A stretch of DNA of 64,000 bases. Source: Neoarius graeffei. Its lineage: Eukaryota > Chordata > Actinopteri > Siluriformes > Ariidae. Positions 51,055 to 63,058 of this stretch are shown here, piece after piece (the first letter of the stretch is position 1; every line of letters begins with the position of its first letter). The notes beneath the pieces were generated by a model. That model saw only the letters and a program-made list of their open reading frames with translations, searched no databases and was not told where the DNA came from. The translations under genes and the position numbers were made by a program. The DNA lies in the NCBI RefSeq assembly GCF_027579695.1, contig NC_083587.1:59569238-59633237 (forward strand). Direction: 5' to 3'.

Positions 51055-51540
51055 ACAATTTATGCTGACAACCCAGTCCTCGCAGATGGTGTCTGCGTAG
51101 CCCCCCCCCCTCGCAGACGCTCTGCACGCACCTCCCAAAAATTGTGACCACCGCAGAAGCCTCGCAGACAAGAGGGCTCCGATTGGTCCACTCTACATCC
51201 GCTGTACACGCACTTCTGCTTCCCTACTTTCCCGGTTTGGTTTGTTTTCACGACCGCCATTTTTAAAAACACGAGCGAAGATGGAGCAGCACGAAGAGCG
51301 GTTGATCGAGGAAGTACGGACATCTATACGACTCCAGTTCTAGTCATTATAAGTAACCGGAGGATAAACACTCCACTAACCACACCCACCAACTACTCCT
51401 AGCGATTTCACGCCCCCTTGCGTTGTGGCGGTGAATAACATCGCGCACACCTATTACTCTGCGCTCAATGATAAATTACAACTGTCTGCGAAAAGCTATC
51501 TCCGAAAGCCTTGTCGCAAGAGCATGCAGAGGCCCTAAGA
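51055..51540. mobile_element. Harbinger-related fragment with MADF-type start
   Basis: A short frame at 51281-51343 reads MEQHEERLIEEVRTSIRLQF and stops. Its first residues match the start of MADF/Myb-like accessory proteins of fish Harbinger elements as I remember them. Termini are not defined. Confidence 0.4.
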
Positions 51541-52539
51541 AGTGGAGCGGTACGTTAGATGCCTGGTTTTCAAAAAGGCCTCGAACCACACGGGCAAGTC
51601 TGTAATTTTAGCCGTCACTATGATTACCGGGTGAAATACGTCTGTGTACGGGTCCATGTATAAATGCTGGTCGGCTAAATATTTATTAAATAAATAAATA
51701 AATAAATAAATATCGATCGCTATCCCATTATTGTATACGGCCTGTTTTGGGTCAAACCCGCCCACTCGGCACGCTCACATCGTTTACATTTTGGCTTGCG
51801 ACAGAATGCGATGTGTCCTTGTAGGGGAGTCACATATCGAGACTTGAGATCTGTCATGCAGTTAATGTTAACGGTAATCGTTAAAATTATAAATATATAC
51901 GCAGAACATGTTAAAACCTGAATCAAGTTCAGTACCTGATCTCACTACAGACACTGCTGTAGAAGCTTTAGGATTCGACCGATATTCAGCTTGTTCAGAA
52001 ATTGAATAATGAATCAAAAAGAAATTTGACGATACAAAACATTTTTGATGTTTCCAAAATCGAGTTATTGTAACTTACTTGATTTTGTAAACATCAAAAA
52101 TATACAGTCAAGCCGGAAAGTCTGCACACCCCTTTCACCTTCTCCACGTTTTATTACGTTACGGACTTATTCTACAATAGATTGAGTTCATTTTTTGTCA
52201 CAAAATAGCCCATAATGATAAAGTGAAAGCAGTTTTTTTTTTTTTTAGATATTTGTGCCAATTTATTAAAAATCAAAATGTAAAATATAAGTGTGCACAC
52301 CCTTTGATATGACACCCCAAAGTGAGCTGAGGTGCATTTTGTTTCCACTGATGCTACTTGAGATGTTTCTCCAACTTTATTGGAGTCCAGCTGTGGTAAA
52401 TTCAATTGATTGGACATGCTTGGGGATTGCCAACAAACACCTGCCTATATAAAAAGGTCCCACAGTTGACCGTGCATGTCAGAGCAAACTCCAAGCCCTG
52501 GGGTCAAAGGAATTATCTGCAGACCTCAGAAAGAGGATT

Positions 52540-53370
52540 GTGTCAAGGCATAGATCTGGAGAAGGGTACAGAAAAATTGCTGCAGCTTTACAGGTCCCAA
52601 ACAGCACAGTGGCCACAATTATTCGTAAATTAAAGAAGTCTGGAACCACCAAGAACCTTCCTAGACCTGGCTGCCTGGCCAAACTGAGTGATCGGGGAAG
52701 ACGGGCCTTGGCCAGGGAGGTGAGCAAGAACCCGAAGGTCACTCTGACAGAGCGCTAGTGTATCCTTGTGGAGATGAGAGAACCGTTCAGAAGATCAACC
52801 ATCCAGGCAGCACTCCACAAATCAGGCCTTTACGGTAGAGTGGCCAGATGGAAGCCACTCCTTAGTAAAAGGAAGATGACAGCCCGCTTGGAGTTTGCCA
52901 AAAGGCACCGAGAGGAGACTCAAACCATGAGAAACCAGATTCTCTGGTCTGATGAAACCAAAATTGAACTTTTTGGCCTGAATGCCAAGCGTCATGTCTG
53001 GAGGAAACCAGGCACCGCTCATCACCTGGTCAATGCCATCCCTACAGTGAAGCATGGCGGTGGTAGCATCATGATGTGGGGATGTTTTTCAGCAGCAGGA
53101 ATGGGGCAACTAGTCCTGATAGAGGGAAAGATAAATGCAGCCAAGTACACAGAGATCCTTGAAGAAAACCTGTTCCAGAGCGCTCTGGACCTCAGACTGG
53201 GGCGAAGGTTTACCTTCCAACATGATAACGACCCGAAGCACACAGCCAAAAGAACAAAGGAGTGGCTTTGGAGAAAGTCTGTGAACGTCCTTGAGTGGCC
53301 CAGCCAGAACCCAGACCTGAATCCAGTTGAACATCTGTGGAAGGAGCTGAAAATGGCTGCGTACCGATGA
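52540..53370 (+). pseudogene. Tc1 transposase pseudogene, single frame with stops
   Basis: One continuous frame is broken by TAG at 52756-52758 and TGA at 53368-53370. HTH (RHRSGEGYRKIAAAL), [35 protein letters not shown] and [11 protein letters not shown] are all present, so the DDE triad is readable. The stops make it inactive. Confidence 0.92.
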
Positions 53371-53586
53371 TCCCTATCCAACCTGACGGAGCTTGCAAGG
53401 ATATGCTAAGAGGAATGGGCAAAAATGTCCAGAAACAAGTGTGCTAAGCTTCTTTCCCAAGATGCCTTGAAGCTGTAATTGCTGCCAAAGGTGCATCAAC
53501 CAAGTATTAGGCTAAGGGTGTGTACAGATATGCAACCCCTAAATAACCCATCTTTGTCAGTAAAATAAAATTGCATATTTACTATT

Positions 53587-54165
53587 TTCAGGTACCTGGG
53601 GTCAACTGTGCAGGAAAATGGGGGCTGCGATAGTGAGGTGAGAAAGCGAGTGCAGGCAGGGTGGAGCAGTTGGAGAAGGATTTCGGGAGTCATTTGTGAT
53701 AGGAAAGTCCCAGCAAAAGTGAAAGGTAAGATGTATAAGACAGTAGTGAGACCAGCTGTGATGTATGGATTGGAGACCGTACCCTTAACGAAGAGACAGG
53801 AGGCAAAGTTGGCGGTGGCGGAGTTGAGGATGTTAAGGTTTGCGATGGGAGGTTGGACAGGATAAGGAACGAGCACATCAGAGGGACAGCACATGTGGAG
53901 AGCTTGGGAATTAAGCTAAGAGAGATGAGACTGAGATGGTATGGGCACATCCAGAGAAGAGATGCAGAGCATGTTGGAAGGAGAATGTTGAGGATGGAGC
54001 TGCCAGGCACACGAAAACGATGAAGGCCAAAGAGGAGATACATGGATGTGGTGAGAGAGGACATGAAAGTGGCAGGTGTGGTAGAGAAGGATGCTGAAGA
54101 CAGGGAGCAATGGAGATGAAAGATCCGCTGTGGCGACCCCTAATCGGGAGCAGCCAAAAGATGAT
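53587..54165 (+). mobile_element. LINE 3' end, 5'-truncated, inside Tc1
   Basis: The frame reads YLGSTVQENGGCDSEVRKRV and KVKGKMYKTVVRPAVMYGLE, the C-terminal part of a fish non-LTR reverse-transcriptase protein, then shifts frame near 53860. The 3' end is ATCCGCTGTGGCGACCCC...AGCAGCCAAAAGA. No endonuclease or catalytic RT motif is included. Confidence 0.8.
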
Positions 54166-54430
54166 TTTCTAAAAACCTACTTCCGCTATTTTGTGTCGAA
54201 TTTTGTGACAAAAAAATGAACTCGATCTATTGCAGAACAAGTCTGTAACGTAATAAAACATGGAGAAGGTGAAAGGGGTGTGAAGACTTTCCGGCTTGAC
54301 TGTGTAAAGTTTTGTATTGTCAAATTTCTTGTTGATTCATTACTATATGGCAGTTCCATTAAAATTTTTTACTCTTGATTACCATCACTTCAGACTATTT
54401 TTGTGTTTACAATAAATTGGAAATTCCTCC

Positions 54431-54810
54431 AGGGCGGCACGGTGGTGTAGTGGTTAGCGCTGTCGCCTCACAGCAAGAAGGTCCGGGTTCGAGCCCCGTG
54501 GCCGGCGAGGGCCTTTCTGTGCGGAGTTTGCATGTTCTCCCCGTGTCCGCGTGGGTTTCCTCCGGGTGCTCCGGTTTCCCCCACAGTCCAAAGACATGCA
54601 GGTTAGGTTAACTGGTGACTCTAAATTGAGCGTAGGTGTGAATGTGAGTGTGAATGGTTGTCTGTGTCTATGTGTCAGCCCTGTGATGACCTGGCGACTT
54701 GTCCAGGGTGTACCCCGCCTTTCGCCCGTAGTCAGCTGGGATAGGCTCCAGCTTGCCTGCGACCCTGTAGAACAGGATAAAGCGGCTACAGATAATGAGA
54801 TGAGACGAGA
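54431..54810 (+). mobile_element. tRNA-derived SINE (Mermaid-like), full length
   Basis: Perfect 13-bp target duplication TGGAAATTCCTCC at 54418-54430 and 54811-54823. Confidence 0.94.
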
Positions 54811-55304
54811 TGGAAATTCCTCCCCGAACGCCTTGAAACTGTCTCAGGTAACCCCAGTTTTCCATTTTTCTCACCTATGGTTCACGGTGAAGGGCTTCAG
54901 CCTTTTTTTTTTAAATTGTACCCTCCCATTCTCTGCCTCGTACCCTTTTATTCCCCAAAACCTTGAGACCACTGCATTCATGCAACATAAGTGACTAAAA
55001 ACCAAAAGAACATTCCATGTACTGATTTAACAGTCTAATAGGATATGTTGTGTTATGCTGCGCTATATGAAAACTCACGCTGAGGTGGTGTTATACGGCC
55101 CGACGCAAAGCAGCCTGGTCTAGACTTTACATGCATATGAAGAAGCAGCAGCAATTGTGTGTACGCGCGTGACATCATGCTGATTTTCCAAACCGGAAGT
55201 CCACCATGCTGGATGATGAACACCACCAAGATAGCGGCGCTTCATGTGTGAGCTGCTGCAATGCTTCGTGATTTTCTTTTCATTTCACTGCCTTTGAAGA
55301 AAGA

Positions 55305-55768
55305 CAATGCCTGCTTGGTGTGCGGGAAATAATCGCGGTAATGATGCTACTCGTGACAAAGAGAAATGGTTCTTCAGAAAGAATTCCCAAAATAAAAACG
55401 GTGACAAAACAGATGAAGGACTGTTTAGAGAACGCCGTGTATACGCTACGGTTCAAAAACATCCATCGTAAGGATTTAACTTTTTTTTTTTGGGGGGGGG
55501 GGGGGACTTTTTCACCTTTATTGGATAGGACAGTGTAGAGACAGGAAATGAGTGGGAGAGAGAGAGAGAGAGACGGGGAGGGATCGGGAAATGACCTCGG
55601 GTCGGAATCGAACCCGGGTCCCCGGATTTATGGTATGGCGCCTTATCCACCTGAGCCACGACGCTCCCCGTAAGGATTTAACTGAGGAAAAAGCTCATTA
55701 CACCCATGTGTGTGGTGACTGCGTTATATCTGACGAGAGCTCATTGCTAATTAAAGCTGTTTTCGGCT
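55305..55768 (+). pseudogene. unidentified short frame interrupted by a SINE
   Basis: MPAWCAGNNRGNDATRDKEK... from 55305 continues, after removal of the SINE and its duplication, into KDLTEEKAHYTHVCGDC and a stop near 55768. Cys-containing and possibly zinc-binding, but not recognised; probably the relic of a transposon gene. Confidence 0.3.
55481..55668 (-). mobile_element. second tRNA-derived SINE family
   Basis: On the minus strand the head has GTGGCTCAGGTGGATAAGGC (A box) and GGTTCGATTCC (B box); the tail ends in poly(A) (poly(T) on the + strand at 55481). A 14-bp target duplication CGTAAGGATTTAAC flanks it at 55467-55480 and 55669-55682. Confidence 0.88.
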
Positions 55769-55804
55769 GATTAAATTGAACTTCAGCGTGAGCGCTCTCT
55801 GTTA

Positions 55805-56332
55805 CCCCTTTTCCACCAAGTCAGTTCCAGGGCTGGTTCGGGGCCGGTGCTGGTGCTGGTTCACAACTCGTTCAACTTGTGAGCCAGCTGAGAACCAGTT
55901 TGCTTTTCCATCGCTCACGGTGCTAAGGGAAGCCACGTCATTACGTCGCTATATACGTCAGTTACGTCGCTACGTTTGCATAAACCTTGGCGCGAATATC
56001 GAAGCAAAAACAACACGGAAGAAGCAGCAGCAGCAACAACAACAACAACAACAATAATAATAATGGATGACTTGGCGTTTGTACAGCTGCTGCTTCTCAT
56101 CGCTTAAAAATGGCGATCTTTCGCGGTCTTGTTATTGTTGTTGGTCTTAACAACTCCGCCCCCCGCTGACGTAAGCGGTTCTTTCCTCTGGCCCAGCAGA
56201 GAGTTGGTGCTAGTCTGGAACCGGTTTTTCTGGCCCCAGAGCCAGTTCTTTGTTCAGTGGAAACAGAAAACCTGGTTCCAAATTGAGCACTGGCCCCGAA
56301 CCAGCCCTGGAACTGCTTTGGTGGAAAAGGGG
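55805..56332 (+). mobile_element. Harbinger-like MITE (CCCCTTTTCCACC ends), copy 1
   Basis: Ends CCCCTTTTCCACCAAGTCAG and CTTTGGTGGAAAAGGGG, with inner inverted matches (CCAGGGCTGGTTCGGGGCC / GGCCCCGAACCAGCCCTGG). Contains CAG/CAA repeats and a short frame MDDLAFVQLLLLIA. Sister copy at 62430-62941. Confidence 0.8.
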
Positions 56333-56911
56333 CATGTCTGTCACTGGCAAACCTACGCGGTAAAACAAGCCCAGATTGGGCACCAAGACTCAAATTAGGA
56401 CACGATCATTAGGATCAAGACGGAAACTGAAAAATCTGCCGAGAAAGCCAGATTAGAAGCAGCACAAACCTTGGAGTTCGGATACACAAGGAGAACAATG
56501 TGGGCCAACACTGCCAGGTGAGAGATTAGCGATGCCGTTCCAGTAACTTCGTTTTACTTCTGCACTTTTTTTTTTCCCTCTTTGGTAAAACAAAACAGTT
56601 CACAATATCAAGATATTCAACCGGTGGTAACGAGGCTAAATCCTCCATCATCGGACAGCTTTAACATATACAGGTCAAAGCCACAAATCTCAACTTTTTT
56701 CTCCGAATCTTGACTCGAGGACTCTGAGAATCATAATCTGTCGAGAAAGTCGGAGATGCATCACAGTTATTGTTCGTATAGACCCCTTCGCAGTAAACGT
56801 CATTCATACGCAAGAGGAAATTGCGCGCGCAGCCTGGACTCAAAAAAAGACTCCGCGACGGTCAGACTGACTTTTGGCGACGGTAGAGACGAGAAGAAAT
56901 ATTTGGAAGAA

Positions 56912-57099
56912 ATGCCTAGTTGTGTTGTCGGGTGTCAGAATCGTAGCAGTGATGGGGTTAAAATGTACAGAATTCCAGCAGGATCTCACCCATTCCAAAA
57001 AAAATCGCCGACGTCTATGACTACAACCCATCAAACGTGTAGACTGGGATGAAAGCACCATCAAAAATGCGCGGGTTTGCAGCGCCCACTTCATCACAG
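56912..57099 (+). pseudogene. THAP-domain exon, frameshifted
   Basis: MPSCVVGCQNRSSDGVKMYR (C..C of THAP) runs to an A-run at about 56997. After a one-base shift and one stop, the other frame reads LQPIKRVDWDESTIKN and ARVCSAHFITG, which supplies the THAP W and CxxH (C-S-A-H-F). A GTAAGA donor follows at 57100. Confidence 0.65.
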
Positions 57100-57426
57100 G
57101 TAAGATCAGGCTATTTATTAAATCTTTTCTTTTTATTCTTTCTAGTCTTCGTTTATTGATGTAGCAAAATACTTTGGCAGCGTTTGTCTGATTAGCTGGG
57201 TCATAGTTACACAATGTAATGAATATTGTTAGCATGTTAACTTAGCTTTGCGTGCAATTTTGTTTGTAGGAGATTACTTACCCTGCCATAGGCTACATGT
57301 GCAATTGGCTGTCAAAACATAGCCTTCCAACTTGTTGTATACCACCGGCTTCATACATAGCAACCTTCTGACCTTGACACTGACTTGGTAAGATTTTTGA
57401 CTTCAGAGCACAGAAGTTTATCAATT

Positions 57427-57762
57427 TCAGTGTAAAACACGTTCTGTACATGCCCGCACATAATCATATGCGTCTAAAGACTTGTAGGCACGAAGTTTTT
57501 CGTGGGTGTACACTGAAGTCTTGTCAATAAGGTACGAGTATATATCTGGCCATTGTATACCAGGGAACTTACTAACATCGTCCGTCCACTCTTTAATTAA
57601 ATACGGATCCGGTAGGCGATGTCCACTTGTTAGAGTTAACTTATTTATGTAGCATTCTCCATCTTGTAACGACAATTGTTTTGCATAATCTGACAGCTCA
57701 TAATGCCGGTCGATGGGCAGCGCCATTGTTTCTGAGTCCAGGCTGCGCGCGCATCCTAGCAA
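57427..57762 (-). CDS. transposon-associated protein N-terminus, function unknown
   Basis: 111 intact residues containing ALPIDRHYELSDYAKQLSLQ, SGHRLPDPYLIKEWTDDVSK, WPDIYSYLIDKTSVYTHEKL and RAYKSLDAYDYV. I have seen similar N-terminal regions in fish transposon-linked proteins with SWIM/YqaJ-type domains, but cannot name a family. It lies on the opposite strand to a THAP exon within the same TIR element. Confidence 0.45.
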   Translation of the reverse strand: MLGCARSLDSETMALPIDRHYELSDYAKQLSLQDGECYINKLTLTSGHRLPDPYLIKEWTDDVSKFPGIQWPDIYSYLIDKTSVYTHEKLRAYKSLDAYDYVRACTERVLH

Positions 57763-58194
57763 CAGTCGGTTTGTTTACAAACATGCGAAGGGGTCTATGA
57801 GACGGCATTTTGGATTTGTACATCATCAAACATGACGGCGGATGCATACGTCACACTGTTTTGTCACGTGGATGCAAACAAAGAACGCACATGCCACTGT
57901 TATCCACCCACACACACACACTGCTTTTCTTAGGTACATCCAGAATATTTAAAAGCAACGCTCGCTAGACGACACGTCAGAGCCAAAACGTCCCTGTTCA
58001 TCAGGTTTCCAAATCGGACTTGAAAATATTTATCCATTTTCATGCACAGTGATGTAAAACACACTGATGAGCTCCGTTTCTTGTTTGTGAATGTGTCGAT
58101 ATAATAAAAAGACAAGAGTGCTCCGAGAGCACAATATCCCCCGCTGGCAACGATGCCATAACTCTGATAAAATGTGTCTGAATTGAGCGAAACT

Positions 58195-58735
58195 GCAATA
58201 CGCGCATTACCGACATATAACAAAGAATCCTGCCAAGTTTCATAAAATTCATCCAAAAATTGAGTGTACCACCCTTCCTGGGACGGATGGATGGATGGAT
58301 GGATGGACATCGCCACGACATAATCCCCGTTTGGACCATTTTGCCAAATTACATGAAATTCCTCCAAAAACTGTGATGGAAGTTGATTTCAGAAAGCGAG
58401 CACACCTTGATGAAATTGCCAAAGTGCAAGTTTGTTAATAATCAAGGGCATAACTCTGGGAACATTTGCCCAAATTAAACAAAATTTCAATATGCGCATA
58501 ACTGTCCTATAGCAAAGCCTTTTGCCAAGTTTGGTGAAATTCCTCCACAAATTGTAAGAGGAGGTGATTTCAGAAGAACGTACACCCTCATGAAACTGTC
58601 AAAGTACAAGTTATTTAATCAAGGGTCAAAACTCTGGGAAAATTTTCACAAACCAAATTAAATCGCAATCTGCGTATTACCGTCATAGAACAAGGCCTTT
58701 TGCCAAGCTTCGAGAAATTCGTCCAAAAATTTTGA
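58195..58735. repeat. diverged tandem repeat, about 170-190 bp period
   Basis: The phrase GCCAAGTTT..TGAAATTC.TCCAaAAATT recurs near 58233, 58341, 58532 and 58703. The accompanying phrase CAAGGGxxxxAACTCTGGGAA recurs near 58444 and 58623. A GGAT tract (58286-58304) lies in one unit. Confidence 0.6.
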
Positions 58736-58744
58736 GAGGGGGAC

Positions 58745-59117
58745 GGCACGGTACGGTGGTGTAGTGGTTAGCGTTGTCGCCTCGCAGCAAGAAGGTCCGG
58801 GTTCGAGCCCCGTGGCCGGCGAGGGCCTTTCTGTGTGGAGTTTGCATGTTCTCCCCGTGTCCGCGTGGGTTTCCTCCGGGTGCTCCGGTTTCCCCCACAG
58901 TCCAAAGACATGCAGGTTAGGTTAACTGGTGGCTCTAAATTGAGCGTAGGTGTGAATGTGAGTGTGAATGGTTGTCTGTGTCTATGTGTCAGCCCTGTGA
59001 TGACCTGGCGACTTGTCCAGGGTGTACCCTGCCTTTCGCCCGTAGTCAGCTGGGATAGGCTCCAGCTTGCCTGCGACCCTGTAGAACAGGATAAAGCGGC
59101 TAGAGATAATGAGATGA
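58745..59117 (+). mobile_element. tRNA-derived SINE (Mermaid-like)
   Basis: Full-length copy (head GGTGGTGTAGTGGTTAGCG, tail AATGAGATGAGA). No clean target duplication is visible. It is inserted at the end of the 180-bp tandem repeat. Confidence 0.92.
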
Positions 59118-59544
59118 GAAACTATCAGCAGGGGTCAAGGGGGCTGCCTGAAGCTGTTGAGATTTTAACATTTAAAGATGCTATAGAACACATTTTTTAC
59201 ACAGATTTAACATAGAAAAGCAACAGAATTTAACCATCATGTGTATCTATTTGATGCCATATTTTGTAATCAATGACATAAGTGGCAAAAAAAAAAAATT
59301 ATAAAAATTAGACGAAAATGTAGCTTTGAAGAATATACTTGCCTAAATATTCCACTGATTTTGTTATAACAATAGTTCATCTCATTTATTTATTTATTTT
59401 GTTTGTTTCAAGTTAATGTCAAACCTAGTCTAATATAAACCACATTCATTTTTCGAAAATCATGAATATGAGCAGAAATCAATGATTCAGTAATATTAGA
59501 TATATACATATGTACAGCAAATACTGGAGATATTTGATTTAAAC

Positions 59545-60239
59545 TAGTGCTGTCAAAAATGTCGCGTTATTAACGCGTTAACTTGACTCAATTTTAACGG
59601 CGATAATTTTTTTATCGCGAGATTAACGCTCTGTGACATGATGCCACGCCCTGCACAGCCAGAGTCCTCTGCCCCCCCCCCCGAAGAGCCACGGTGCTCG
59701 GTTAGGTTTCGTTTTCCCATCAGCGGCTCCAGCTCCACTTTGCAGTGGCTGTGACAAAACGCGTTATGCTCTGCAATTTAAAAAAAAAAAAAAAAACAAA
59801 CAAAAAAAAACATTGGTACAACCAGTGTTCGAACTATGCCGATATTTTCGGGGGGTCCCTTATTTTCCCTTGGGGGGTGCTTGCGCTTGTCTCAGAGCGT
59901 GGCTCTCCATCACGCGCTCACTTCAGATATGCAAATGCTTCCCGTTACACACGATTGCTATGTCTATAAACATCATTTTGCCAATATTTTAGAGACCCCC
60001 CAAACATTTCCCAAATCATGTTTTCCAGGGATCTCATGTCTGTTTCAGGGGATCTCGGATCCCCCATGTACCCCCGTAGTTCGAACGGTGAGCAAGCCCA
60101 TTCACTTTATGCTGATAAGAGAATTACAATGGTTTTTCATGTGACAAAAATGTGCGATTAAATTGCGATTAATCGCGAGTTAACTATGACAGTCGCGACA
60201 TTAATCGCGATTAAATATTTTAATCGCTTGACAGCACTA
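59545..60239. mobile_element. hAT-type MITE with 8-bp target duplication
   Basis: Ends TAGTGCTGTCAA and TTGACAGCACTA, flanked by ATTTAAAC at 59537-59544 and 60240-60247. The inner sequence is rich in TTAACGCG/AATCGCGATTAA. 695 bp, no transposase. Confidence 0.9.
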
Positions 60240-60247
60240 ATTTAAAC

Positions 60248-61238
60248 CTCTCTTTTTGAAAAGGTTTCACTACAAAGGAATTTAATGCTCTTTTCTGGGG
60301 TGCATTCTGTCTTTCCTCCAGTTTTCTCTGCTTTTGTTTCTCTGATCTTTCCTTCTGCTTTTCTGATGTTCCTGCAGTGCTCTGAATTAAGTTCAATGCA
60401 TTAGAAACAAAAGCACGAACGGAGTTAAAACATGTTTTCTAGCAAATGGGCGCAGCCATATTGTTTTCTTGTTCTATCGCGTACAGTCTCGCGGTCAGTG
60501 TTGCCAGATACTCCTGACGTTTTCCAGCCCAAAATATGTTCAAAACCCGCCAAAATGCACTTGAAACCCCCCAACTGGGTGGAGAACCGCGCAATCTGGC
60601 AACACTGCTCGCGGTATTTACATCAATTTAACTCCCGAGTGTTCCCGAATGTCAACGAGAACAAACGAAGCCGACGAAAACATCGCTAAACAAGCAAACC
60701 AAATCAGAACGTATTCTGCTGGTCATTTTACTTAAACATATTTTTAATGGATATACAAGAGATTTAAAAAAAAAAAAAAAAAAAACTTTTCGCTAGAAAA
60801 TAGCGGAATTCCGCTAAATAGCGGACGTCTGGGATCCCTGTATGAAATACATCGCGGATCTGAGTGACACGTTTCCCGATATTTCGCTCTGATGACGTCA
60901 CTCCCAGTGTTTTCCCACTGACTGGATGCACGTTGTCAAAATGAAAATTCTGCTGATGAACTTGTGCTTTTGTTTTTTGGTGGATGTGTCCATATCATAT
61001 AAAAGAACATTACACAGTGGAGCGAGGATATGAAATTTATCTTCTTGTTTGGGAAAAAACAAACACATAAATCTATGACTTGTTCACTTCACTCTTTTAT
61101 GATAGTCCATATTATTCATTCACAACTTCAAGATAAACTTCATATCTTCGTGCAACCGTGTAATATTCTCTATAAACGCAGCTTGACTGAACACGACAAA
61201 GCATCAGCGCACACAAAACCTATCTTCGATATTTCGAA
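60248..61238. other. no feature recognised
   Basis: Probable pbx2-like 5' intron or flank. There is an A-run near 60768-60785 and no supported ORF. Confidence 0.35.
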
Positions 61239-61936
61239 GGCTACGTTTACATTAGACCGTATCTGTCTCGTTTTCTTCGCGGATGCACTGTCCATTTACA
61301 TTAAACCGCCTGGAAACGCCGGGAAACGGGAATCCGCCAGCGTCCACGTATTCAATCCAGATCGTGTCAGCTCTGGTGCTGTGTAAACATTCAGAATACG
61401 CGGATACGCTGTGCTGAGCTCTAGCTGGCGTCTCATTGGACAACGTCAGTGTGACATCCACCTTCCTGATTCGCTGGCGTTGGTCATGTGACGCGACTGC
61501 TGAAAAACGGCGCGGACTTCCGCCTTGTATCACCTTTCATTAAAGAGTATAAAAGTATGAAAATACTGCAAATACTGATGCAAATACTGCCCATTGTGTA
61601 GTTATGATTGTCTTTAGGCTTGCCATCCTTCCACTTGCAAGTGGTAAGTGATATGCGCTGGGATCACACACACAGCGACTCAGTACCGAATCACTGCTTG
61701 TGCACTTCACTCGCGCGCTCTGTGAGCTGCGCAGGGCCGGAGTGCGCACCCTCCAGAGGGCACTCGCTGTTCAGGGCGGAGTGATTTGGAGCGCAGGATG
61801 CCTGCGGAGCCGAGCGTATCCGTGTATTGGCGTTGCTATGTGCACGCAAATTGTGTATTGGTGTTGCTGTGTGCACTAATCGTTTTAAAAACGTTAATCT
61901 GATGATCCGCTGATATGGTCTAATGTAAACATGGGC
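61239..61936. mobile_element. 0.7-kb MITE (GGCTACGTTTACATTA ends), copy 2
   Basis: Nearly identical to 19926-20616 over most of its length. The right end is mutated (TAATGTAAACATGGGC). Confidence 0.85.
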
Positions 61937-62429
61937 TAATAGTGATCTGTCAAATAACTGAATGAAGCAAAGATGGAGATTCTCTTGCATTCTCCATTTC
62001 TCTTCCAACTCCATTTGTAAATCAAGCGACCTCATGCAGAGGTCACGATCCCTCGTTTGGGAACGTCTCGGTTACACTGTCGCGCAATTTGATATTGGAA
62101 AATAATCAACAAGGCAGTGGACAGAAGCAGAATTACTATTACCACCAAGATGATGATGTTCCTGTACTATCGCATCAGGAAGTGATTCATTCCTCTTAGA
62201 CCACAGTAATTTATTTATCAACAGTATTTCAACAGGCGGTCCAATTCAGCTAAGGTTGGTTTAAATGGAGGCCTGTAATATAACTTAAAAAAAAAATCTA
62301 CAAAACACTTAAGAAAAGGTATATAAATGTGAATATATAAACAACAACTAGAGGCAATGAACACACTAACTATACAAATCAAGTCTGAGACTCTTCTTGA
62401 ATTTCAGGAAAGATGCTTCCTGTCTCATA

Positions 62430-62638
62430 CCCCTTTTCCACCAAATCAGTTCCAGGGCTGGTTCGGGGCCGGTGCTGGTTCACAACTCGTTCAACTTGCG
62501 AGCCAGCTGAGAACCAGTTTGCTTTTCCATAGCTTGCGGGGCTAAGCGGAGCCACGTCATTATGTCGCTGTATACGTCAGTTACGGCGATACGTTTGCAT
62601 AAACCTTGGCGCGAATATCGAAGCAGAAACAACACGGA

Positions 62639-62671
<33 letters not shown>

Positions 62672-62941
62672 AATGGATGACTTGGCGTTTGTACAGCTGC
62701 TGCTTCTCGTCGCTTAAAAATGGCGATCTTTCGCAGTCTTGTTATTGTTGTTGTTCTTAACAACTCCACCCCCCGCTGACGTAAGCGGTTCTTTCCTCTG
62801 GCCCAGCAGAGAGGTGGTGCTAGCCTGGAACCGGTTTTTCTGGCCCCAGAGCCAGTTCTTTGTCAGTGGAAACAGAAAACCCGGTTCCAAACTAAGCACT
62901 GGCCCCGAACCAGCCCTGGAACTGCTTTGGTGGAAAAGGGG
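62430..62941 (+). mobile_element. Harbinger-like MITE (CCCCTTTTCCACC ends), copy 2
   Basis: Sister of 55805-56332, with the same ends, the same CAG/CAA tract and the same MDDLAFVQLLLLVA frame. Confidence 0.8.
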
Positions 62942-63058
62942 CGTCAAACTACTTGGAAGAGTCTTCCACACTTTAGCCCCATTAAAGCGGGAAAAAAAAC
63001 CTATGATACTTAGCAATTTCAGCAAATAGAGAAGATCTTTCTTTCAAGTGTTATAGAG

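Larger units (their letters stand above)
52105..54302 (+). mobile_element. Tc1-like transposon, type 3, with LINE insertion
   Basis: TIRs CAGTCAAGCCGGAAAGTCTG and CTTTCCGGCTTGACTG with TA at the left end. Transposase is at 52540-53370. A 5'-truncated LINE (about 53587-54165) lies between the transposase and the right TIR. Confidence 0.92.
56778..57799. mobile_element. THAP-bearing element with convergent second ORF
   Basis: Inverted ends ATAGACCCCTTCGCA (56778) and TGCGAAGGGGTCTAT (to 57798). The + strand carries a THAP exon near the left end and the - strand a 111-residue frame near the right end. The phrase CCTGGACTC / GAGTCCAGG lies at the start of both. Confidence 0.65.

Noticed and set aside
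51600-52100. Search for the missing upstream pbx2 exons between 49.8 and 64 kb
   Set aside because: No minus-strand sequence resembling the PBC-A core (ALFNVLCEIKEKT type) was found by eye; the exons are presumed outside the window.
57930-58367. 145-residue minus-strand frame
   Set aside because: Runs through the diverged tandem repeat and a GGAT tract; no family resemblance.
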